DNA of 11,212 nt from SKLM01 sp041687115. GTDB taxonomy: Bacteria > Chloroflexota > Anaerolineae > B4-G1. Below, piece by piece: positions 5,905 through 11,212 of this stretch; within the stretch, counting starts at the first letter, position 1; each line of letters opens with the position of its first letter. Below the pieces are notes generated by a model that had not been told where the DNA came from, did not search any database, and saw only the letters and a program-made list of their open reading frames with translations. The stretch covers positions 1 to 11,212 of the forward strand of contig JAWLCP010000085.1 in the NCBI GenBank assembly GCA_041687115.1, read 5' to 3'. A program made the position numbers and the translations under genes.

Positions 5905-6171
5905 TCAGCGTCGGATGCAGATCCTCCAGTCGTCGTCCGTGCCCTCGACGCACACCAGCTCCAGCCCCAGCGCCTTGACCGCCATCGGAATCTCCTCCTT
6001 CGATGCCGGGTGCGTTCCCACGACCTCTACCACGTCACCCGGCTCCGCTCTGCGAAGTGCCTTGCGGACCTCCACCAACGGGACAGGGCAGGTCTGACCC
6101 CGGCAGTCCACCCTGAGGTCGGGATCCAACGGGCACTCGGCATCGTTCGTGTCCACCTTGATGTCGGCCAT
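5905..6171 (-). CDS. tusA: TusA/SirA-like sulfur carrier protein
   Basis: An 88-residue TusA-family protein. The core VDCRGQTCPVPLVEVRKAL contains the family CPxP motif with the sulfur-accepting Cys28; the fold then continues with GDVVEVVGTHPASKEEIP and the strand ELVCVEG. TusA proteins carry persulfide sulfur from a desulfurase or rhodanese to DsrE-type and other acceptors. This one has extra Cys residues, C13 and C23 before the motif and C74 and C85 after it, more than the minimal family pattern. Two adjacent ATGs (6174, 6171) share the site AAGGA; spacing favours 6171. That ribosome site overlaps the stop of the IscU gene, so translation is probably coupled. Confidence 0.92.
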   Translation of the reverse strand: MADIKVDTNDAECPLDPDLRVDCRGQTCPVPLVEVRKALRRAEPGDVVEVVGTHPASKEEIPMAVKALGLELVCVEGTDDDWRICIRR

Positions 6172-6181
6172 CATACAGTCC

Positions 6182-6820
6182 TTACCCTCCACTGAAGTCG
6201 ATCAAGACTTCGTCGACGTCCCACCGGTGCTCGAGCTTCTCCAGAATCTCGTGCCGGATGTTGCTGGCGAATTGATGGTCCGCGGGGAGATCGATGACCA
6301 CGCGCACGACGCCTGCGGAGACGTCAATCTCCTTCACCATGTCCGTCCGGATCAGATCCAGGCCTACCATGGGATTCATAACCCGCTTCAGCCGCTTCCG
6401 CACCAGCGCCTCTGTCGTCGGTTCGCGCTCGTTGACCAGACCGTGGCGCTCCTCGTAGTTCTGGATCGCCGCGCGCAGGGCATCAACGGCCAACACTGAG
6501 CAGTGGGTCTTGATGGACGGCAGCCCGCCCAGCGCTTCCGAGGCCTCCTGCCAGGTGATCTGTTTGGCCTCGTCCAGCGTCTTGCCCTTTGCGAGGTCAG
6601 TGATGATCGACCCGGTGGCGATATTCGAAGCACAGCCGTAGGACTCGAATTTGACGTCCTCGATGCGCTTGGTCTCCTCGTCCACCTTGAGGTAGACGGC
6701 CACCATATCGCCGCATGCCGGGCTGCCCTCGGTCGCCTCGGCGTCGGGGTTCTCTATCTGCCCCACGTTGTGGGGATTACGGAAATGCTCCATCACAATC
6801 TCACTGTATGGGAGTGGCAT
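6182..6820 (-). CDS. IscU/NifU-type Fe-S scaffold fused to a C-terminal DUF59 (MIP18-type) domain
   Basis: A 212-residue fusion. Residues 1-130 are a NifU N-terminal/IscU scaffold, starting with PYSEIVMEHFRNPHNVG. Its three cluster Cys are C36 (PACGDMV), C63 (YGCASNIATGS) and C107 (KTHCSVLAVDAL), with Asp38 and His106 at the usual positions. It should assemble a 2Fe-2S cluster with its desulfurase partner. Residues about 137-212 (RLKRVMNPMVGLDLI...VVRVVIDLPADHQFASNIR) resemble the DUF59/MIP18 domain found in SufT and other cluster-assembly or delivery factors. This domain lacks the Cys often seen after its central strand, so it probably helps transfer or dimerisation rather than ligation. GGAGG stands 7 nt before the ATG. 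It follows the desulfurase homologue after 54 nt. Confidence 0.92.
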   Translation of the reverse strand: MPLPYSEIVMEHFRNPHNVGQIENPDAEATEGSPACGDMVAVYLKVDEETKRIEDVKFESYGCASNIATGSIITDLAKGKTLDEAKQITWQEASEALGGLPSIKTHCSVLAVDALRAAIQNYEERHGLVNEREPTTEALVRKRLKRVMNPMVGLDLIRTDMVKEIDVSAGVVRVVIDLPADHQFASNIRHEILEKLEHRWDVDEVLIDFSGG

Positions 6821-6874
6821 CTTCCCACCTCCTTCTATGGTTCGTTCTCTCTATCATCCGTCCACGACACCGGT

Positions 6875-8041
6875 CTACGACTTGTCTTTCCCCAACGGGC
6901 TGATCCGCCTCAGCTCCCTCACCACCTCACTGACCGCCTCACTCACTGCGTCCACCTCTTCCTCGTCATTGTAGCGCCCAAACGTGAAGCGAACGGAACC
7001 GTGGGCGCGCTCGTGATCGCCGCCAATCCCCAGAATGACGTGGCTGGCCTCAAGCGACCGACTAAAGCAGGCCGATCCAGTGCTCACGGCAAAACCACGC
7101 ATATCGAGATGGAGAAGAAGCGACTCCCCCTCAACAAACCGGAAGGAGATATTGGCGTTGTGCGGCAGCCGGTGAACCGGGTGTCCGTTAACCCGCGTGT
7201 GGGGAATCTCGAGCAGTCTGTCGGTCAACCGATCGCGCAACCCTTGCAGCCGGCCGGTCTCCTCTGGCGTGACCAGCTCTACGGCCTTGGCGAACCCAAC
7301 CGCGCCGGGGATGTTTTCCACCCCCGGACGGAGGTTGAACTCCTGGAAGCCCCCGTCCATCCACTTCTGTATCGGCGTCCCGTCGCGGACGAACAGGGCC
7401 CCAATCCCTTTCGGCCCGTGAATGGTGTGGGCAGCGACGGTGATCAGATCGACAGGCACCTCACTGATGTCCAGAGGAATACGGGCGAAGCTGTGAGTCG
7501 CATCCGTGTGGAACAGAACCCCGTTCTCGCGGCAGATCTCGCCGATCGCTTGAATATCCTGCGTGGTCCCGATCTCCTGATTGGCCGCCTGAATCGACAC
7601 GAGGGTCGTATCCGGCGCAACGATCTCCCGCAGATGGTCCAGGTCGACCCGACCGGTCTCATCCACGCGAACTGTGGAGACCTCGTAGCCCTGCTTCCCT
7701 AACGTGCGCGCACTATAGAGCACCGGGAAGTCCTCAAGCGGCGTGATTACAATCTGGCCGCTCCCCTTTCCCACTGCCTGCACCACGCCTTTCAGAGCCA
7801 GGTTGCTGGACTCGGTGCTGCCCGAGGTGAACACCAGCTCATCGGGTTGAGCCCCAAGCCGGGCAGCTATACGGGAGCGGGCATCCTCCAGAGCATCCCT
7901 CGCGTCAATGCCGAGCGAGTAGCCGAACTGAGATGTCGCGACCGCGTAAAGATCGAAGAAGTAGGGCTCCATGGCCTCCAGAATCCGCTCATCCAGGCGG
8001 GTCGCAGCGGCGTTGTCGAAATAGACGACATCCTCAAGCAC
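6875..8041 (-). CDS. NifS/IscS-family cysteine desulfurase homologue lacking the PLP-binding lysine
   Basis: A 388-residue class V aminotransferase-fold protein, the family that takes sulfur from cysteine onto a protein Cys. Fold markers are clear: VYFDNAAATRLD at the start, TSGSTESSNLALKG, ANQEIGTTQDI, HTDATHSF, HGPKGIGALFVR and GSACFSRSLEASHVILG. Numbering from this start runs parallel to E. coli IscS (residue numbers from memory). Kept: Thr76, Asp180 and the mobile-loop Cys325. Changed: Lys206 (Schiff-base lysine) is Thr, coded ACC at 7426-7424; His104 is Asp; Gln183 is His; Asn155 is Gln; Ser203 is Ala. A classical PLP desulfurase reaction is therefore unlikely; it may scaffold IscU, supply a cluster-ligand Cys or accept persulfide (inference). 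The GTG at 8041 has AAAGGAG 6 nt upstream; an ATG at 8095 is less likely. It is the first gene after the promoter at 8146-8118. Confidence 0.9.
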   Translation of the reverse strand: MLEDVVYFDNAAATRLDERILEAMEPYFFDLYAVATSQFGYSLGIDARDALEDARSRIAARLGAQPDELVFTSGSTESSNLALKGVVQAVGKGSGQIVITPLEDFPVLYSARTLGKQGYEVSTVRVDETGRVDLDHLREIVAPDTTLVSIQAANQEIGTTQDIQAIGEICRENGVLFHTDATHSFARIPLDISEVPVDLITVAAHTIHGPKGIGALFVRDGTPIQKWMDGGFQEFNLRPGVENIPGAVGFAKAVELVTPEETGRLQGLRDRLTDRLLEIPHTRVNGHPVHRLPHNANISFRFVEGESLLLHLDMRGFAVSTGSACFSRSLEASHVILGIGGDHERAHGSVRFTFGRYNDEEEVDAVSEAVSEVVRELRRISPLGKDKS

Positions 8042-8047
8042 TACAGG

Positions 8048-8054
8048 CTCCTTT
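8048..8054 (-). promoter_or_regulatory. Ribosome binding site deciding the desulfurase-homologue start
   Basis: AAAGGAG stands 6 nt before the GTG at 8041. The ATG at 8095 has no comparable site, so the protein most likely begins at 8041. Confidence 0.75.
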
Positions 8055-8117
8055 GCTATCTTCCTCAGTCGTCGGTCACCTGCCACACCGAGCAAGGGTC
8101 ACAGGCATTACCCCAAC

Positions 8118-8146
8118 ATTATACCCTATTTTGCTCATAAAGTCAA
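8118..8146 (-). promoter_or_regulatory. Near-consensus sigma70-type promoter of the sulfur/redox gene run
   Basis: On the minus strand, TTGACT (8146-8141) and TATAAT (8123-8118) are separated by exactly 17 nt. This matches 11 of 12 consensus bases in an AT-rich pocket of an otherwise GC-rich window. Transcription would start near 8111, leaving a leader of about 70 nt before the GTG at 8041. It sits 60-90 nt after the stop of the short-chain dehydrogenase gene and reads into the desulfurase homologue and the genes beyond. No clear operator was recognised; an Rrf2/IscR-type site near it was looked for by eye and not seen. Confidence 0.8.
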
Positions 8147-8205
8147 TACATATCTACTTAACTAGGCGCTATTCTATCGCCGCAGGTTGGTTCCAGCCGC
8201 CAGGG

Positions 8206-8925
8206 CTATACAGCGCCGTAGATTGGGATTCGGTCCCCGTTGATCGAAGCTGCGGCATCGCTACACAGGAAACGCATCGTCGCCGCGATGTGCTCCGGGG
8301 GCACCCATTTGCTCGTGTCGGCACCGGACATCATCCGGCGGTTGGCCGGGGTGTCGATGATGCTCGGCAGAATCACGTTGGCAGTGACGCCAGATCCCTT
8401 CACCTCCGCAGCGATGACCGCCGTCAGCGTGATAACACCCATCTTGGCCACGGCATAGCCAGCCTGCTTCGAGCGCGGCGCGACCGCCGTCTTAGAACTC
8501 GTGTGCACGATGCGTCCCCAGCCAGAATTCAGCATATGGGGCAACACGGCCCGAGACAGCAGGAATGCCGAACGCAGGTTGAGCGTAAGCATCCACTCCC
8601 ATTGGTCCACCGGGGTATCAGCGACGGTCTTGCCCCCGCTCCACCCACCGACGGTGTTCACCAAGATATGGAGCCCGTCGAAACGGTCCACAACGCCGGA
8701 GACCAGATGCTCCACGCTCTCACGCTCCGTGGCATCGACCGTCGATACGAAGAGCCGCTCATCCGGCACACCTAACCGATCAACCAGCGCATCCAGCTGC
8801 TCCGCCGACGTGCCGGTCAAGGCAAGGCGCGCCCCTGCCTGTGCAAACTCGCGTGCCACCACGGAACCCAGAGCCCCGGTAGCACCGCCAACCAGAACCA
8901 CCCTATCCCGCAGAGAATCCGACAT
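8206..8925 (-). CDS. Short-chain dehydrogenase/reductase (SDR) family oxidoreductase
   Basis: A 239-residue classical SDR with a Rossmann fold. The nucleotide-binding loop is GGATGALG (13-20), with an LTGTS segment after strand 2 and D64 in TVDAT. The NNAG-type motif reads VNTVGG (89-94). The catalytic set is N116 (LNLRSAF), S143/S144 (HTSSK), Y157 and K161 (YAVAK). TANVILPSIIDTP forms the substrate-side loop, and the C-terminus (NGDRIPIYGAV) is that of a typical tetrameric SDR. NAD(P) preference and substrate cannot be told from the sequence. The ATG at 8925 has a perfect AAGGAGG 5 nt upstream; an upstream in-frame start at 8961 would put that site inside the gene. It lies 66 nt after the flavodiiron gene, probably in the same transcript. 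Confidence 0.93.
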   Translation of the reverse strand: MSDSLRDRVVLVGGATGALGSVVAREFAQAGARLALTGTSAEQLDALVDRLGVPDERLFVSTVDATERESVEHLVSGVVDRFDGLHILVNTVGGWSGGKTVADTPVDQWEWMLTLNLRSAFLLSRAVLPHMLNSGWGRIVHTSSKTAVAPRSKQAGYAVAKMGVITLTAVIAAEVKGSGVTANVILPSIIDTPANRRMMSGADTSKWVPPEHIAATMRFLCSDAAASINGDRIPIYGAV

Positions 8926-8930
8926 CCTGC

Positions 8931-8937
8931 CCTCCTT
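8931..8937 (-). promoter_or_regulatory. Ribosome binding site deciding the SDR start
   Basis: AAGGAGG stands 5 nt before the ATG at 8925, which excludes the longer form beginning at 8961. Confidence 0.8.
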
Positions 8938-8991
8938 TACATCAGAAGAGGGGAGGAGCACAGCGCGGCATCACCCCCGTTTGGCCCTCTC

Positions 8992-10194
8992 TCACTCCGT
9001 CCCCTTTATGTACCGCGCGAACTCGGCGCCGTACGCCTCGCCGCGCCTGAGATCGTCATCCGTCGCCCCTCCCCTGAACTCGAGGGGGTCCGTCGTCTCC
9101 CACTTGAGCCGCTCCATCAGGTTGTCAAACTCGCGCTGGGCACCCCCACTCCAGCCGTAGCTGCCGAAGTGGGTCGCAACCTTATTGCGTATGCGCTTGG
9201 TGCCGGCCATGTTCAACACCTGCGCCACGGGCGGAAAGAGAGACCCTTCGTAGGTGGGGGCGCCCACCACCACGCCGCGCTTCGTCCAGAGCGAAGGGAG
9301 AATGTAGCTGACGTGGGTGCGTCGAGCATCGAAAATCTCCACCGGCACGCCCTCGTTGGAGATCCCCTGAGCCACGGCGTTCATCATCTCCTCGGTGTTA
9401 CCGTACATGGTACCGTAGACCAGTGTAACACCGACCTCGCCCGGCTCGATCGCGTATTGAGCCCACCTCTGATAGAGCTCGACAATACGTCCGGGATTCT
9501 CTCGCCAGATCAGCCCGTGAGATGGAGCGATGGTGGAGATGGAAAGGCCCTCCAACTTCGCGATTGCCTGAAGAACAGGACGGCTGAACACAGCCACGAT
9601 GTTGACGTAATAGCGCAATGCCTCTTTCTCGTAGAAGCCGAAATCCCTGCATTGATCGTCGAAGATCCCACCCCGCAGGGCGCCGTACCCGCCGAACGCG
9701 TCACACGAGAAGAGAATCCCCTCGTCCTCCAGATAGGTCATCATCGTCTCTGGCCAATGGACGAAGGGCGTGTCGAAGAATCGGAGCGTCCGTTCTCCCA
9801 GCGACAGCGTATCGCCGTCTCCGACAACCTGGATATGCTCGGTCACACCATAGAAGGCTTCGAGCATATCCTCAGCCTTCTTCGTACTCAAAATCGTCAC
9901 GTCAGGCACGATCCGCCGCAGCGTGCGCAGGACACCGGAGTGGTCCGGCTCCATGTGGTTGATGATCACGTAGTCGAGCTCGGAGAGTCCGATGATCTGA
10001 TGGACCTGATCCAGAAACTCATCCGTCTTATGCGACCTGCTCAGGTCCACCATCGCTTTCTTCTCGTCGTCGATCAGGTACGTATTGTACGAGATCCCCT
10101 CCTGGGTGATAGGCCACATCCCCTCGAAGAGGTCGGTGGTTCGGTCGTTCACCCCAATCCAGTAGACATTCGGCCTCATCTCAATCGGTGGCAT
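8992..10194 (-). CDS. FprA-type flavodiiron protein (O2/NO reductase)
   Basis: A 400-residue class A flavodiiron protein. The N-terminal metallo-beta-lactamase domain (about 1-250) carries a complete diiron ligand set: H80, E82, D84 and H85 in HMEPDH, H146 in FVHWPETM, D165 in SCDAFGG and H226 in APSHGLIW. The C-terminal flavodoxin domain (about 255-400) binds FMN through TMYGNTEEM (262-270), APTYEGSLFPP and GSYGWSGGAQ. Such cytoplasmic enzymes reduce O2 to water or NO to N2O, taking electrons from rubredoxin. No rubredoxin domain is fused here, but rubredoxin-like proteins lie downstream at 3087 and 2173. GGAGG stands 4 nt before the ATG. The length is normal for the family. Confidence 0.96.
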   Translation of the reverse strand: MPPIEMRPNVYWIGVNDRTTDLFEGMWPITQEGISYNTYLIDDEKKAMVDLSRSHKTDEFLDQVHQIIGLSELDYVIINHMEPDHSGVLRTLRRIVPDVTILSTKKAEDMLEAFYGVTEHIQVVGDGDTLSLGERTLRFFDTPFVHWPETMMTYLEDEGILFSCDAFGGYGALRGGIFDDQCRDFGFYEKEALRYYVNIVAVFSRPVLQAIAKLEGLSISTIAPSHGLIWRENPGRIVELYQRWAQYAIEPGEVGVTLVYGTMYGNTEEMMNAVAQGISNEGVPVEIFDARRTHVSYILPSLWTKRGVVVGAPTYEGSLFPPVAQVLNMAGTKRIRNKVATHFGSYGWSGGAQREFDNLMERLKWETTDPLEFRGGATDDDLRRGEAYGAEFARYIKGTE

Positions 10195-10305
10195 GGTTCC
10201 TCCTTCTACACCACCTTCGCCAGGCGGCGCAGATACTGCCTCTCCTCGTCGATGATGCCCGGGCAGCGACCTACCCCCTCACCACGGTTTCATCGTCCAG
10301 GTGTC

Positions 10306-10362
10306 AAAAGGACCCGACGCGGAAGCGCTGCACCTTCATCAGGCGCCTACCGCGTCGAGTCC
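10306..10362 (-). terminator. Intrinsic terminator-like hairpin after the encapsulin gene
   Basis: On the minus strand a 13-bp stem (arms 10362-10350 and 10322-10310, with one G-U pair) encloses a 27-nt loop that can itself fold. It is followed at once by TTTT (10309-10306). It lies about 40 nt after the encapsulin stop and should separate that gene from the flavodiiron gene. The loop is larger than usual and the T-run short, so termination may be partial. The remainder of the 208-nt gap holds a TTGACA just after the hairpin with no convincing -10, and the AAGGAGG of the flavodiiron gene. Confidence 0.6.
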
Positions 10363-10402
10363 CCCGCAACTCATCGCTTCGTTAGGCCCGGTTCTTAGGC
10401 GT

Positions 10403-11200
10403 CTAGGCCTCCAACATGCAAATTGCGCCTGGTCGCCGGATACGCGGAACCAGGCTCTCGGAAATCGTGAACGCGATTCGATCCCCCTCCGGTCCGATGA
10501 ATCCGACGGTCATATCCTGGCCCATCACGATCGACGCGTACTGGCGCCCGGTGGACAGCAAGACGCCGCCATCCTCCAGCCCCGGTGCCTTGAAGACTCC
10601 GCCAGTCACCAGGGTCTCTACGTGCTCCAACTCAGTCTGGTTACCACGCTCATACCGTCGGAAGAGACGGTTGTATCGTGCGGGGGCCAGCGCCAGTGTG
10701 TACGGACCATGGAAACCTGCTTGATCGAGAGCTGTTACGCCCTCAATCAGATCCTCCATCGCCGCTCCGACCTCGGTCCAGCCCGACAGCGGTACGCTGC
10801 GAATCCCCTCCGCTGTCAGCAAGCCCGGCACCCTCAGCTCTTCGCTTCCGTAGAAGATCAGGTCATCCTCGCGCTCCGCAGCCGCCATCGCTGCCTCGGC
10901 AACCGGACTGCGGTCGAGCGTGATCCCCTCCCGCTCGTAGTTCGCCAGGTCACGTGTGCCGAGGTCGAACTCCTCGTAGATGTGGACGATCGGAAGCGTC
11001 GCGGCAGCGATCAGCCCGGACTCGGTCATTTCGTCCCCGAGCGACACCGACTTCAGGCCGAGGCCGTACGGACCTTCCAACTCGAGCAGCCTGCGACCGA
11101 CCAGTCGCGGCTTGGCCGCCTCCACCATCGCCTCATCCAGCGCCTCCCAGACGTCAGATCCAAAAGGGGCATCCTCACGAGCCAAGTACTTGTTCGCCAT
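10403..11200 (-). CDS. Family 1 encapsulin shell protein (linocin M18/CFP29 type, HK97 fold)
   Basis: The 265-residue product has the length of the Thermotoga maritima shell protein and aligns with it along its whole span from memory: FGSDVWEALDEAM at the N-terminal helix, GRRLLELEGPYGLGLKSV, LPIVHIYEEFDL, EREDDLIFYGSEE, VPGLLTAEG, GFHGPYTLALAPARYNRLF, GGVFKAPGLEDGGVLLSTGR, MGQDMTVGFIGPEGD and ISESLVPRIRRPGAI. These proteins form about 24-nm cages that hold a cargo enzyme through its C-terminal peptide. Thr replaces a Trp that in T. maritima stacks on a shell-bound flavin (from memory). AGGAGG stands 6 nt before the ATG at the window edge. No cargo gene with a recognisable loading peptide lies in this window; it may be just upstream, outside. 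Confidence 0.95.
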   Translation of the reverse strand: MANKYLAREDAPFGSDVWEALDEAMVEAAKPRLVGRRLLELEGPYGLGLKSVSLGDEMTESGLIAAATLPIVHIYEEFDLGTRDLANYEREGITLDRSPVAEAAMAAAEREDDLIFYGSEELRVPGLLTAEGIRSVPLSGWTEVGAAMEDLIEGVTALDQAGFHGPYTLALAPARYNRLFRRYERGNQTELEHVETLVTGGVFKAPGLEDGGVLLSTGRQYASIVMGQDMTVGFIGPEGDRIAFTISESLVPRIRRPGAICMLEA

Positions 11201-11212
11201 GTAAATCCTCCT

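Noticed and set aside
8076..8108. A 10-residue Cys-containing leader peptide in the 5' leader of the desulfurase homologue
   Set aside because: No real ribosome site precedes the ATG and no terminator/antiterminator pair was seen; too short to support.
8161..8205. An imperfect hairpin after the SDR stop as a terminator
   Set aside because: The stem is short and mismatched and no T-run follows; it cannot be called from sequence.
10279..10307. A TTGACA box as a promoter for the flavodiiron gene
   Set aside because: At 16-18 nt spacing no hexamer resembles TATAAT; the TTG overlaps the terminator T-run.
10304..10339. An 11-residue frame ending RVGSF that resembles an encapsulin cargo-loading peptide
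   Set aside because: It lies inside the terminator-like hairpin, has no ribosome site and is not attached to a protein; the likeness is most likely chance.
9169..10398. A 409-codon plus-strand frame opposite the flavodiiron gene
   Set aside because: The minus strand has the full diiron ligand set and flavodoxin motifs; the plus frame is low-complexity in pattern and lacks a ribosome site.

Overview
The window is a GC-rich (by eye about 60% or more) bacterial chromosomal segment in which every supported gene lies on the minus strand, so it reads from right to left. Gene style and content suggest a free-living bacterium with an anaerobic or microaerophilic, possibly thermophilic ancestry: strong AAGGAGG ribosome sites, frequent GTG starts, a flavodiiron protein, rubredoxin-like proteins, a ferredoxin:thioredoxin reductase homologue and an encapsulin. 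Chloroflexota or a similar deep lineage would fit, but this is a low-confidence inference. No rRNA, tRNA, CRISPR array, insertion sequence or phage gene was seen.

Layout from right to left. (1) 11200-10403 encodes a family 1 encapsulin shell protein, followed by a long hairpin plus T-run that looks like its terminator (10306-10362). (2) 10194-8992 encodes a flavodiiron protein (O2/NO reductase), and 8925-8206 a short-chain dehydrogenase. (3) A near-consensus sigma70-type promoter (TTGACT, 17 nt, TATAAT; 8146-8118) starts a long run of closely spaced genes. The first seven concern sulfur: a cysteine-desulfurase homologue, a NifU/IscU scaffold fused to a DUF59 domain, a TusA-like sulfur carrier, a 32-residue mini-ORF, an 80-residue unknown protein, a metallo-beta-lactamase protein with two rhodanese domains (persulfide-dioxygenase-like) and a DsrE2-like protein. 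(4) The run continues with electron-transfer and repair proteins: a lipoprotein cytochrome c, a small rubredoxin-like protein, a glutaredoxin, an FTR catalytic subunit fused to a rubredoxin-like domain, methionine sulfoxide reductase A, dodecin and a rubrerythrin-like diiron protein. The left edge cuts a SagB-type nitroreductase.

The most striking point is the desulfurase homologue. Numbered from its best-supported start, its key positions fall in register with E. coli IscS (as remembered), yet the PLP-binding lysine is Thr206, and four other PLP-pocket positions are also changed (Asp104, Gln155, His183, Ala203). The catalytic-loop cysteine (Cys325) and Asp180 remain. It is therefore probably unable to act as a normal PLP cysteine desulfurase. 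It is followed directly by its scaffold partner and by four protein types that carry or process persulfide sulfur. The inference is a sulfur-relay-fed Fe-S assembly system, or a scaffold/cluster-ligand role for the pseudo-desulfurase, set within an oxidative/nitrosative/sulfide-stress operon.
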